From assembly GCA_002409285.1 (NCBI GenBank), contig DHUT01000107.1, positions 17,707-47,464 of the forward strand: a stretch of 29,758 bases of DNA. Reading direction: 5' to 3'. The notes beneath the pieces were generated by a model, which searched no databases, was not told the DNA's origin, and saw nothing but the letters and a program-made list of their open reading frames with translations. A program made the position numbers and the translations under genes. Shown in pieces: positions 16,233 through 23,975 of this stretch. Source of the DNA: Firmicutes bacterium UBA5227. Lineage in GTDB: Bacteria > Bacillota > Clostridia > Tissierellales > Sedimentibacteraceae. Numbering within the stretch: position 1 is the first letter of the stretch; each line of letters starts with the position of its first letter.

Positions 16233-16658
16233 TCAAATTTCTTTCCCGTCTATGGGGCTTGACATTATTATATATGTTTCAGTATTGCCATAAAACTGTA
16301 TTTTTCCCACAATTTCTTCTAAATGAGTCATTTCTCTTAAATATGCTTTCATAATCATGCTGTGAGGGCCCGTGACATGGTGGCATTCAACTATTTCTTC
16401 AGCCTTTTCCGCAAACTCAAGGAAGTTTTCCTGCTTCTCAGGCTTTATCGATGCGTTTATAAGCACACATATGGGCTTGCCTACCTTTTCATTATTTATG
16501 ACAGCCTTGTATCTCTGAATTACGCCGTCATCTTCAAGTCTTTTAACTCTTTCAGCTACAGCAGGAGGGCTTAAAGATACTTCTTTACCTAATTCTTTCA
16601 TTGAAATTCTACCATCCTGCTGTAAAATGCTAATAATTTTTTTATCCGTCTGATCCAT
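16233..16658 (-). CDS. Lrp/AsnC-family transcriptional regulator
   Basis: The 141 residues have the standard Lrp layout. The N-terminal winged HTH is DQTDKKIISILQQDGRISMK through LSPPAVAERVKRLEDDGVI (2-47), followed by a RAM effector-binding/oligomerisation domain (about 60-135, including the CHHVTGPHSMIMKAYL strand-turn region). Such proteins bind amino acids and control amino-acid or feast/famine genes; the effector cannot be read from sequence. ATG at 16658 follows AAGGCGG. It is divergent from the carboxyltransferase gene at 16968, separated by 309 bp of A+T-rich DNA with dyads, so control of that gene and of itself is a reasonable inference. Confidence 0.92.
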   Translation of the reverse strand: MDQTDKKIISILQQDGRISMKELGKEVSLSPPAVAERVKRLEDDGVIQRYKAVINNEKVGKPICVLINASIKPEKQENFLEFAEKAEEIVECHHVTGPHSMIMKAYLREMTHLEEIVGKIQFYGNTETYIIMSSPIDGKEI

Positions 16659-16967
16659 TTCGTACCGCCTTATTTAATTAATAGTAATTGCAATCTTCCT
16701 TTTTTTATGTCTGCAGTTTTCAAAAAACTCTTATCAGAAATATGTACAAATCTATTTTTCCATGTTATTATACTATTAAAGGATGTAATAAGCAAGCATT
16801 ATTATTTAAACTAATATACTTTATGTTTTAAAATCAAAATATTCAATTGCCAAACTATTTATGCAACCTGAAGTTTAAAAAATAATTTATAAGGTATTAT
16901 TTTAATAATAAACAAAAAATATATCATTATAATCATAGAATTGTAAGAGTTCTAAAAAGGAGGAACT
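16659..16967. promoter_or_regulatory. Divergent intergenic region between lrp-type gene and carboxyltransferase
   Basis: The minus-strand promoter for the regulator is TTGCTT (16795-16790), 17 nt, TATAAT (16772-16767). For the plus-strand gene a perfect TATAAT lies at 16928-16933 with no good -35. The dyad AAAATAAT / ATTATTTT (16879-16886, 16896-16903) and the overlapping TATTAT-TTTA-ATAATA (16895-16910) sit at the expected -35 zone of the plus promoter and are A+T-rich, as Lrp sites often are. AGTTC / GAACT around the AAGGAGGA ribosome binding site could form a small hairpin. No gene is seen. Confidence 0.6.
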
Positions 16968-18329
16968 ATGAATAAATTAAAAATTACTGAAACATCATTA
17001 AGAGACGGACACCAGTCTTTGATTGCAACAAGACTTACAACCGAAGAAATATTGCCAATATTAAGCGAAATGGATAAAGCGGGCTTTCATGCATTAGAAG
17101 TGTGGGGAGGAGCAACATTTGACACATGTCTGAGATTTTTGAATGAAGACCCTTGGGAAAGACTTAGAAAAATAAAGGCTAATGTTAAAAATACAAAGCT
17201 TCAAATGCTTTCCAGAGGACAAAACATTCTGGGATATAAGAACTACCCTGATGATATAGTTGAAAGATTTCTTAAAAATGCAATTTATGAGGGGATTGAT
17301 ATAGTAAGGGTATTTGATGCCCTGAATGATATTCGAAACCTTCAAAAATCCATAGAGGTTATAAAAAAAGAAGGGGCTCACTGCCAGTGTGCAATATCCT
17401 ATACAACCAGTCCGGTTCACACAACCGAATACTATATTAAACTGATAAAAGAATTTGAGAATGCCGGTGCCGACTCAATTTGTATCAAGGATATGTCGGG
17501 CATACTGTTACCCTATGAGGCTTATAATCTGGTTAAAGCTATCAAGGAAGTAACGAACCTTCCCATTGAATTTCACAATCACTGCACAAGCGGTGTGGGA
17601 CAGATGTCAATGCTGAAGGCAATTGAAGCAGGTGTTGACATAGTAGATACAGCCATATCTCCTTTGTCATCAGGCACATCGCAGCCAACAACAGAATCCC
17701 TTGTCTTAAGCCTGATAGGAACTGAAAAAGATCCGAAGCTTAACCTGGACAGCTTAAACAATACAGCAGATTATTTCAAAAATGTTATGAAAAAATACCA
17801 GGATGACGGAACTTACAATATAAAGGTTTTAATGACAGAGCCGAAGACTCTTCAGTATCAAATACCAGGAGGCATGCTTTCAAACCTGATATCTCAAATG
17901 AAGTCATTAAATGCAAGTGATAAATATGAAGAAGTCCTTGCAGAGGTTCCTAAGGTCAGAAAAGATCTGGGCTTTCCGCCTCTTGTTACCCCAATGAGTC
18001 AGATGGTTGGTGCCCAGGCAGTGTTCAATGTTATATCAGGAGGAAGATACAAAATAATTCCTACGGAAATTAAAAATTATGTAAAAGGACTTTACGGCAG
18101 ACCGGCTGCTCCGATTTCAGACGAAATAAGAAAGAAAATAATCGGAAACGATGAAGTTATAACCGTAAGGCCCGCCGACTTACTGGAGCCTGAATATGAC
18201 ACCATTAAAGAAGAAATCGGCAGCCTTGCAAAATCAGAACAGGATGTGCTGTCCTACGCACTGTTCCCACAGGTTGCAAAAGACTTTTTTGAAAAAAGAG
18301 AACACGAAAACGACGACTTATATGCATAA
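16968..18329 (+). CDS. oadA: Carboxyltransferase: oxaloacetate decarboxylase alpha / pyruvate carboxylase subunit B, no biotin domain
   Basis: The 453 residues contain the TIM-barrel carboxyltransferase domain with metal-binding TSLRDGHQS (D13, H15), EVWGGATFD, VRVFDALND, the active-site lysine segment CIKDMSGIL (K174) and metal-ligand EFHNHCTSG (H203, H205). The post-barrel conserved domain includes TPMSQMVGAQAVFN and YGRPAAPI. The protein ends near FPQVAKDFFEKRE, where longer relatives continue into a biotinyl domain with an MKM motif; that domain is absent, so a separate biotin carrier would be needed. No carrier or beta-subunit gene is nearby. It may act in oxaloacetate decarboxylation or pyruvate carboxylation; the two are not separable here. 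ATG at 16968 follows AAGGAGGA. Confidence 0.88.
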   Translation: MNKLKITETSLRDGHQSLIATRLTTEEILPILSEMDKAGFHALEVWGGATFDTCLRFLNEDPWERLRKIKANVKNTKLQMLSRGQNILGYKNYPDDIVERFLKNAIYEGIDIVRVFDALNDIRNLQKSIEVIKKEGAHCQCAISYTTSPVHTTEYYIKLIKEFENAGADSICIKDMSGILLPYEAYNLVKAIKEVTNLPIEFHNHCTSGVGQMSMLKAIEAGVDIVDTAISPLSSGTSQPTTESLVLSLIGTEKDPKLNLDSLNNTADYFKNVMKKYQDDGTYNIKVLMTEPKTLQYQIPGGMLSNLISQMKSLNASDKYEEVLAEVPKVRKDLGFPPLVTPMSQMVGAQAVFNVISGGRYKIIPTEIKNYVKGLYGRPAAPISDEIRKKIIGNDEVITVRPADLLEPEYDTIKEEIGSLAKSEQDVLSYALFPQVAKDFFEKREHENDDLYA

Positions 18330-18331
18330 TA

Positions 18332-18363
18332 ATAAGGCTGTAGCGTATCTGCTACAGCCTTAT
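18332..18363. terminator. 13-bp perfect hairpin between convergent genes
   Basis: ATAAGGCTGTAGC (18332-18344) and GCTACAGCCTTAT (18351-18363) are exact reverse complements with loop GTATCT. It starts 3 nt after the carboxyltransferase stop and is followed by TATAACTTTT, so it probably terminates that gene. The stop codon of the converging ABC gene lies inside the right arm. Confidence 0.75.
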
Positions 18364-19827
18364 ATAACTTTTATCTTCCATAAGCATATTTATAACATTC
18401 AATTTATTTGACAGATCCAGTGAAGCTGTTATCTCATCAGCCAATAGTACGTCAGGATTTTTCCGTATGTTTCTTGCTATATCTATTCTTTTCCTTTCCC
18501 CTTGAGAAATATTTTCTCCGTTTCTCAATAGAAATGCATTCTGCAAATGTTCAATGTGAAATTTCCGGAGCAAGTCCGTGACATCTGCGGATTTCTCAAA
18601 GGTTATGTTTTCTTCCAGGGGTTTATTAAATATAAATGTATCTTGAGGAATATATCCCATAACATCATAAATAGCTGCTTTATTAAAATGTTTCAAATCC
18701 GTTTCATTGAAATAAATATCACCCCCGTAATTTTCGTTAACCTTGAGTAAGAGCTGCAGAAATGTTGATTTTCCGGAGCCCGATTTTCCTATTACCATGT
18801 AACTTTGATTCTCTTCAAATATATAAGATGCATTATCTAAAATATGTTGGTCACCATAGGTTACAGTAACTTCACTCAGCTCAATTTTTTCTATTTTCTC
18901 AACGTTACTTTTGTCTTCAGTTTTTATTCTCCGGCTTTCTGATCTTGAACAAAGGTCATCATTCAGTTTTACAGAATTCATCATTATTTTATATTGAGAT
19001 ATTTTAGATATGTAATCTGTTACACCGGTGGAAAGCTGGGTAAGGAACACCATATCTCCCACCTGAAGCTGTCCTTTATATATTCCATAAGCACATATTG
19101 AATAATTCGCACAAACAATCAGATAAAAAAATACTGTATCAAAAGTTCTTGCAACATCTTTAACAAAATTTATGCTTTTAACTTTTTCTCCATCTTCCTT
19201 TGCTGTGGAATAAAATTTATCCATAAAAAGGGCTTTTGCGTTATATTGACTGATTTCCCTTCTCCCTGCCACATAATCTTTTATACCGGAAACAAAAACA
19301 GGGCGGTACTTAATATAATCATTCTGTCTTTTTTGTTGAATCGGAGAAAAAATTTTCAGCACAAAAAGTCCCAGAAGGGACACACCAATCATAATCAATG
19401 CAAACAATTTCCCGAATAACAGCGCCACAACTGCGTATATAATACCTGCAATAATTGATACATAGTATAAAGGCTCAATCTTAACATAGTTTTCCATATA
19501 TGCTTCTATATCATTGCTGATATAAGACAGGTGATCTCCGGTGGATTTACTGTAAAATAATCCGGAATCGTAAGATAAAATATTGCCTATATAGTTTCCG
19601 GTAATTTTATCTTCTGAAGCTTTAAGGTATGTTTCTCTGGCTCTAAGCTCTGTTCTTTGAATAAAATGCCTGGCAACAATGGATGCAGCCATAAAAATAA
19701 GCCCCCGAAAAATATACTCTTCCATAACGATAGCATCCATCACACCTTTTATACTCAGAAGATAAAACATATTAATAATTATATTAATCAGCATAACCAC
19801 AATGTATTTCATCATATTTTTATTCAT
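18352..19827 (-). pseudogene. ABC exporter (permease-ATPase), 3'-truncated before the H-loop
   Basis: The 491 residues begin with an exporter-type transmembrane domain (helices at about 8-30, 38-52, 119-139, 142-160, 229-250) and continue into an ATPase domain. The ATPase has Walker A GKSGSGKST (347-355), Q-loop YIPQDTFIF, signature ISQGE (440-444), Walker B VLLADE and D-loop SLD (469-471). The frame then stops at MEDKSYIRL. Family members continue for about 60 more residues with the switch histidine (xTHR); these are missing, so ATP hydrolysis is probably lost. The stop sits within the hairpin that ends the converging oadA-like gene, suggesting a deletion joined there. ATG at 19827 follows AGGGGG. 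An expected partner half-transporter is absent on this strand. It may still be expressed as a defective protein. Confidence 0.75.
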
Positions 19828-20152
19828 ATTACAGATAACCCCCTATAAAAAACTATATTAAAGAACACAGATCTGTATGATTTGTATCATGTTTTCCAAA
19901 ATATAGTTTAATATCAATATGCCAAATAACATACTGCTTGATGCTTCATCACTGTTTGATTTCTAATATAGCTTATTGAAATTTTGTCCTACAAATTTTT
20001 TCTATGAAAGTACTTGATAAACTCCGTACCACATGGTACAATGCACTGGTAAAAATAACATTGTAGTCTTGTTGGTTTATGCAGATAAAAGCTGATGCAA
20101 CAAATAATTGACTACTGATTGTGCCGTTAATTCCTTGATAATAAAAAGGTAC

Positions 20153-20175
20153 AAAGCCCACTTAAAGTGGGCTTT
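20153..20175 (+). terminator. Attenuator-like hairpin in ABC-pair leader
   Basis: AAAGCCCAC and GTGGGCTTT pair perfectly (9 bp) around TTAAA and are followed by TATATAA. It lies about 100 nt upstream of the first ABC gene and downstream of its predicted promoter. With only a short T run it may act as a regulated attenuator rather than a strong terminator. Confidence 0.5.
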
Positions 20176-20185
20176 ATATAAACAC

Positions 20186-20209
20186 TTTGGTTAGCTTGCA
20201 CTAACTAAA
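20186..20209. promoter_or_regulatory. Inverted repeat TTTGGTTAG-N6-CTAACTAAA
   Basis: The two 9-nt arms match at 8 of 9 positions as inverted repeats. The arms resemble DtxR/IdeR iron-box half-sites (TTAGGTTAG / CTAACCTAA), but the 6-nt spacer is longer than in a standard box. If functional, iron control of the ABC pair would follow; this is a motif-based suggestion only. Confidence 0.35.
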
Positions 20210-20273
20210 ACAAAGGGGGTCATAAATAAAAATCCAAAAAACTCAAAATATATTAGAGAGGAGACTAAATAAT

Positions 20274-22064
20274 TTGGAAAAGAAAAAAAAGAAGCAAAAC
20301 GGTCTATCCCAGTCCATTGGCTATGCAGGCGGGTATAAGACTTTGATCATTTTGGGGTGTATTCTCTCCGCCGCAGCGGCGGTGCTGGGTCTTGCACCCT
20401 ATGTATGCGTCTGGCTGGTGGCAAGGGATTCCTTAGCGGTATTTCCCAATTTATCGACCGCGCCGGATTTGGCACTCTACGGATGGATGGCAGTGTGGTT
20501 TGCCGTTGCAAATGTGCTTGTATACTTTGCCGCATTGATGTGTACCCATCTGGCGGCATTCCGTACAGCACGCAATATCAGGAACACTTTGATGCGGCAT
20601 GTGGTCAAATTGCCGCTCGGTTACTTTGTGAGCGGACAATCGGGGCTTATGCGCAAGCAGATCGACGAGAACGCCGGCCTTACAGAAGATATGCTGGCTC
20701 ACAAACTGCCCGACTTAACAGGCGCTATCGTCACACCCATTGCTGCTATTGTGGTACTGTTTGTTTTTGACTGGGTAATGGGGCTGTTATGTCTGCTCAC
20801 CATGGTTTTGGCACTTGTCAGCATGTTTGCGATGATGAGCGGCGACAACGCAACATTCTTTCACCGATACCAATTGGAGGTCGAAAAGATGAGCGGTGAA
20901 GCGGTGGAATACGTGCGGGGCATTCCGGTGGTGAAGGTATTCCAGCAAACTGTATACTCTTTCAAAGCTTTTTACAATGCCATCATGTCCTATTCTGACC
21001 TTGCTGGCAAATATTCCATGAGCTGCCAAAAAGGCCAGACCTTTTTCCTCACCTGCATTAACGGTGCGTTTGCACTGCTTGTCCCGGCGGCGCTTATCAT
21101 AGCCAACAGCGGCGACTCGCTTGTGGTACTGGCCAATTTCATTTTCTACGCTCTTTTTGCCCCTGCCTGCGGCGGCATGATCAACCGCATTATGTACGCC
21201 AGCGACGCTGTGCGCCAAACGGATGAGGCGATGTTTAAGCTGAACCGAATTTTGGAGGAAAAACCGCTGCCCGAGCCAAATGTTCCCAAAAAACCACAGG
21301 GTGCAAGTATAGAGTTCAGGAATGTTACCTTTTATTATAACGGCATGGAAAAACCTGCCCTTGATCATGTCAGCTTTTCGGTACCAGAAGACGGAACCGT
21401 TGCGCTGGTGGGACCGTCCGGCGGAGGTAAAACCACGGCAGCCAGCTTAATCCCACGCTTTTGGGATGTCCAGGAAGGCAGTGTTCTCATCGGCGGTGTC
21501 GATGTGCGTGAAATTGCAAAAGAGGAGCTGATGCGCAATGTCGCTTTTGTTTTCCAAGACACAAAGCTCTTCAAGAAAAGCCTTTATGAAAATATTCGCA
21601 GTTCTCGCTCTGACGCAACCCGCGAGCAGGTACTCGCTGCCGCCCACGCTGCTCAGTGCGACGATATTTTAGAAAAAATGCCGAACGGCATTGACACCGT
21701 AGTCGGCACAAAGGGAGTCTATCTTTCGGGAGGTGAGGCTCAGCGTATTGCTCTGGCCAGAGCGATCCTCAAGGACGCACCCATCATTGTGCTGGATGAG
21801 GCTACCGCTTTTGCCGACCCAGAGAACGAATATCAGATACAAAAGGCCTTTGAAGAATTAACTCGCGGTAAAACCGTGCTGATGATTGCCCACCGCCTGT
21901 CCACCATTCAAAATGTCGATCAGATTTTGGTGTTGAATGATGGCAAAGTGATTGAAAGCGGAACCCAGGCAGAACTGCTGCAGCAAAAAGGCAAGTATGC
22001 CGCCATGTGGGCGGATTACAGCCGAACTGCCCAGTGGAAGGTTGGAAAGGAGGCTTTAGCATGA
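20274..22064 (+). CDS. ABC transporter permease-ATPase, first of heterodimeric pair (IrtA/YbtP-like fold)
   Basis: The start is TTG at 20274 behind GAGAGGAG; no ATG nearby fits. The 596 residues comprise an exporter-type membrane domain (hydrophobic helices at about 21-45, 70-92, 150-190, 255-295) and an ATPase. The ATPase has Walker A GPSGGGKTT (380-388), Q-loop VFQDTKLF, signature LSGGE (484-488), Walker B IIVLDE (504-509) and switch H540 (MIAHRLST). The D-loop reads AFADPENE instead of the usual SALD, a variant I associate with the YbtPQ/IrtAB siderophore-importing branch. Codon use is much richer in G/C-ending codons than in flanking genes, suggesting transfer from a more G+C-rich Firmicute. 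Its stop overlaps the next ATG (ATGA). Substrate unknown: siderophore/heme import and drug export are both possible. Confidence 0.88.
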   Translation: MEKKKKKQNGLSQSIGYAGGYKTLIILGCILSAAAAVLGLAPYVCVWLVARDSLAVFPNLSTAPDLALYGWMAVWFAVANVLVYFAALMCTHLAAFRTARNIRNTLMRHVVKLPLGYFVSGQSGLMRKQIDENAGLTEDMLAHKLPDLTGAIVTPIAAIVVLFVFDWVMGLLCLLTMVLALVSMFAMMSGDNATFFHRYQLEVEKMSGEAVEYVRGIPVVKVFQQTVYSFKAFYNAIMSYSDLAGKYSMSCQKGQTFFLTCINGAFALLVPAALIIANSGDSLVVLANFIFYALFAPACGGMINRIMYASDAVRQTDEAMFKLNRILEEKPLPEPNVPKKPQGASIEFRNVTFYYNGMEKPALDHVSFSVPEDGTVALVGPSGGGKTTAASLIPRFWDVQEGSVLIGGVDVREIAKEELMRNVAFVFQDTKLFKKSLYENIRSSRSDATREQVLAAAHAAQCDDILEKMPNGIDTVVGTKGVYLSGGEAQRIALARAILKDAPIIVLDEATAFADPENEYQIQKAFEELTRGKTVLMIAHRLSTIQNVDQILVLNDGKVIESGTQAELLQQKGKYAAMWADYSRTAQWKVGKEALA

Positions 22065-23818
22065 TAAAAAAGCTACAACGTATTTTCGCCCTCAGCGAAC
22101 GAGGAGCAAAGGATTTAGTAAAATCCACACTGTGGACAGTAATCTGCAACATCGCTTTGATGCTTCCCGTAGGCGTCATCATGGCAACCGTCCAGCAGCT
22201 GCTGAACAGTGCGGCTGTCGGTGAAAGCCCCATGTCACAATTTTGGCTTTATACCGGTTTATCGGCGGCTCTTCTGGTGCTGCTGTATGTCCTGCACTAC
22301 TTCCAGTATGCTGCGCTGTACAACGCAACCTTTTTAGAGAGCGCAAACCGCCGCATCAGTATAGCCGAAACCATGCGACGCCTGCCGCTGTCCTTCTTTG
22401 GTAAACGGGATTTGAGCGACCTGACCGCCACCATGATTACTGACTGCGCTCAGCTTGACCAGATGTTTTCCCACCATATTCCCATGGTGATTGCATCCTG
22501 CATCTCCACGACTTTAATCGGCATTATGCTGTTTGTAATGAACTGGCGTATGGCGCTTGCCATCCTTTGGGTAGTCCCCATTGCTTTGGTGTTGACAGTG
22601 GGTACCAAAAAACTGCAAGACAAATACGGCGGCAGGAGCATCCTAAAAAAGCGTGCTGTTACCGACCATATACAAGAAGGTCTTGAAACCATACGGAACA
22701 TCAAGGCCGATAATCTGGAAGAAAGCTACCTTTCCGAGCTGGACGAAAAAACAGAAATTGCTGAAAACGGTTGTATCAAAGCCGAACTGGTGGGCGGTTC
22801 CGCCGTCAGTACGGCGCAAGCCTTTTTGAAGGTGGGTCTTGCCACAACGGTGCTTGTAGGCATCTCTCAAGTAAAGGCAGAAAAGCTTGATTTTCTGTTT
22901 TTCCTCGGGTTCTTATTTGCCGCCGCACGCATCTATGACCCGATTGCTCTAACTTTGCAAAACATAGCCGCTACCTTCAATGCAAAGCTCTATATCGATC
23001 GTATGCGTGCAATCCAAGAAGAACCGATACAAACCGGAACGGAAGATTTTGAGCCAAACGGATTTGACATTGTTTTCGACCATGTGGACTTTTCTTATCA
23101 GGGCAGCGACGAGGGTGTTCTGAAGGATGTATCCTTTACGGCGAAGCAAGGTGAGGTCACAGCGCTGGTAGGACCTTCCGGCGGAGGAAAATCTACCGCT
23201 ACCAAGCTTGCAGCTCGTTTTTGGGACGCCGGAGCCGGAAAGATCACCTTGGGCGGAGTCGATGTATCATCAGTCGATCCGGAAATTCTGCTGAAATACT
23301 ACGCAATTGTATTTCAGGATGTGGTGCTTTTTCGTGATACCATTATGGAAAATATCCGCCTTGGGCGACGGGATGCAAGTGATGACGAGGTGATTTCCGC
23401 CGCCAAAGCTGCCCACTGCGATGAATTTGTACAGGGACTTCCCGAGAAATATGGAACCTTGATTGGGGAAAACGGAGCAACGCTATCCGGAGGGGAGCGC
23501 CAGCGTATTTCAATTGCCCGCGCACTGCTGAAAAATGCACCCATCGTTTTGCTGGATGAAGCCACTGCCAGTCTGGATGTGGAGAATGAGAGTGCAGTGC
23601 AAAAGGCACTTTCGCACCTGCTGCATGGCAAAACGGTTATTATCATTGCCCACCGTATGCGCACTGTTGCCGGTTCCGATAAGATTGTAGTGCTTGAAGG
23701 AGGCAGAGTAGTCGAACAGGGAGCTCCGGATGAGCTTATGAAAAACGGTAAAGCCTTCCGCCATATGGTAGAATTGCAGCATAAAAGCACCACATGGACG
23801 CTCGGAGAAAACGCCTAA
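22061..23818 (+). CDS. ABC transporter permease-ATPase, second of heterodimeric pair
   Basis: ATG at 22061 is chosen: AAAGGAGG lies 7 nt upstream and the ATGA overlap with the first gene implies coupling. A longer reading from 22007 would overlap the first gene by 58 nt and has no ribosome binding site. The 585-residue product has an exporter-type membrane domain (helices at about 26-50, 62-86, 140-180, 255-292) and an ATPase. The ATPase carries Walker A GPSGGGKST (371-379), Q-loop VFQDVVLF, signature LSGGE (475-479), Walker B VLLDEATASLD (496-506) and switch H531 (IIAHRMRT). Unlike its partner it has a standard D-loop. It shares the G+C-rich codon use of the first gene. A terminator follows at 23908. 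No regulator or substrate-binding protein accompanies the pair in this window. Confidence 0.9.
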   Translation: MIKKLQRIFALSERGAKDLVKSTLWTVICNIALMLPVGVIMATVQQLLNSAAVGESPMSQFWLYTGLSAALLVLLYVLHYFQYAALYNATFLESANRRISIAETMRRLPLSFFGKRDLSDLTATMITDCAQLDQMFSHHIPMVIASCISTTLIGIMLFVMNWRMALAILWVVPIALVLTVGTKKLQDKYGGRSILKKRAVTDHIQEGLETIRNIKADNLEESYLSELDEKTEIAENGCIKAELVGGSAVSTAQAFLKVGLATTVLVGISQVKAEKLDFLFFLGFLFAAARIYDPIALTLQNIAATFNAKLYIDRMRAIQEEPIQTGTEDFEPNGFDIVFDHVDFSYQGSDEGVLKDVSFTAKQGEVTALVGPSGGGKSTATKLAARFWDAGAGKITLGGVDVSSVDPEILLKYYAIVFQDVVLFRDTIMENIRLGRRDASDDEVISAAKAAHCDEFVQGLPEKYGTLIGENGATLSGGERQRISIARALLKNAPIVLLDEATASLDVENESAVQKALSHLLHGKTVIIIAHRMRTVAGSDKIVVLEGGRVVEQGAPDELMKNGKAFRHMVELQHKSTTWTLGENA

Positions 23819-23907
23819 ATCTTTATTCCGAGGTTTATGCGTCTCGTTTAAAGAAATTTATTGCTGCATGCCAAGCACAGTGAAAACATAACATTCAAAT
23901 CTATGTA

Positions 23908-23933
23908 TCAGCCGCTTTCGGGCGGCTGATTTT
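23908..23933 (+). terminator. Terminator of the ABC pair (possibly bidirectional)
   Basis: TCAGCCGC (23908-23915) and GCGGCTGA (23922-23929) form an 8-bp G+C-rich stem with loop TTTCGG, followed by TTTT. It lies between the convergent ABC pair and hypD and could serve both, though the T run is on the plus strand. Confidence 0.85.
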
Positions 23934-23975
23934 GACTATTTAATAATTTAATTACCTCTTTGCAAACAGTTGAAT

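Larger units (their letters stand above)
19828..20273 (+). promoter_or_regulatory. Leader and promoter region of the ABC transporter pair
   Basis: A plus-strand promoter is visible: TTGATA (20014-20019), 17 nt, TACAAT (20037-20042). The palindrome GTACCA-CA-TGGTAC (20026-20039) overlaps the spacer and -10, the placement of a repressor or MerR-like operator. The predicted leader is about 225 nt and holds a hairpin (20153-20175) and a second inverted repeat (20186-20209). Nearer the truncated ABC gene, AACTATATT (19851-19859) and AATATAGTT (19900-19908) form a 9-bp inverted repeat. I see no convincing gene in this stretch. Confidence 0.6.

Noticed and set aside
19973..20161. Minus-strand frame of 62 codons in the ABC-pair leader
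   Set aside because: No ribosome binding site or recognisable similarity; it spans a predicted plus-strand promoter and part of the attenuator hairpin.
20787..21368. Minus-strand open frame of 193 codons within the first ABC gene
   Set aside because: It is antisense to conserved transporter sequence. Long antisense frames are expected in G+C-rich genes, and no family motif is seen.
22007..22060. Longer N-terminus for the second ABC protein
   Set aside because: The extension overlaps the coding end of the first ABC gene, lacks a ribosome binding site and is not transporter-like; ATG 22061 has AAAGGAGG and an ATGA overlap.
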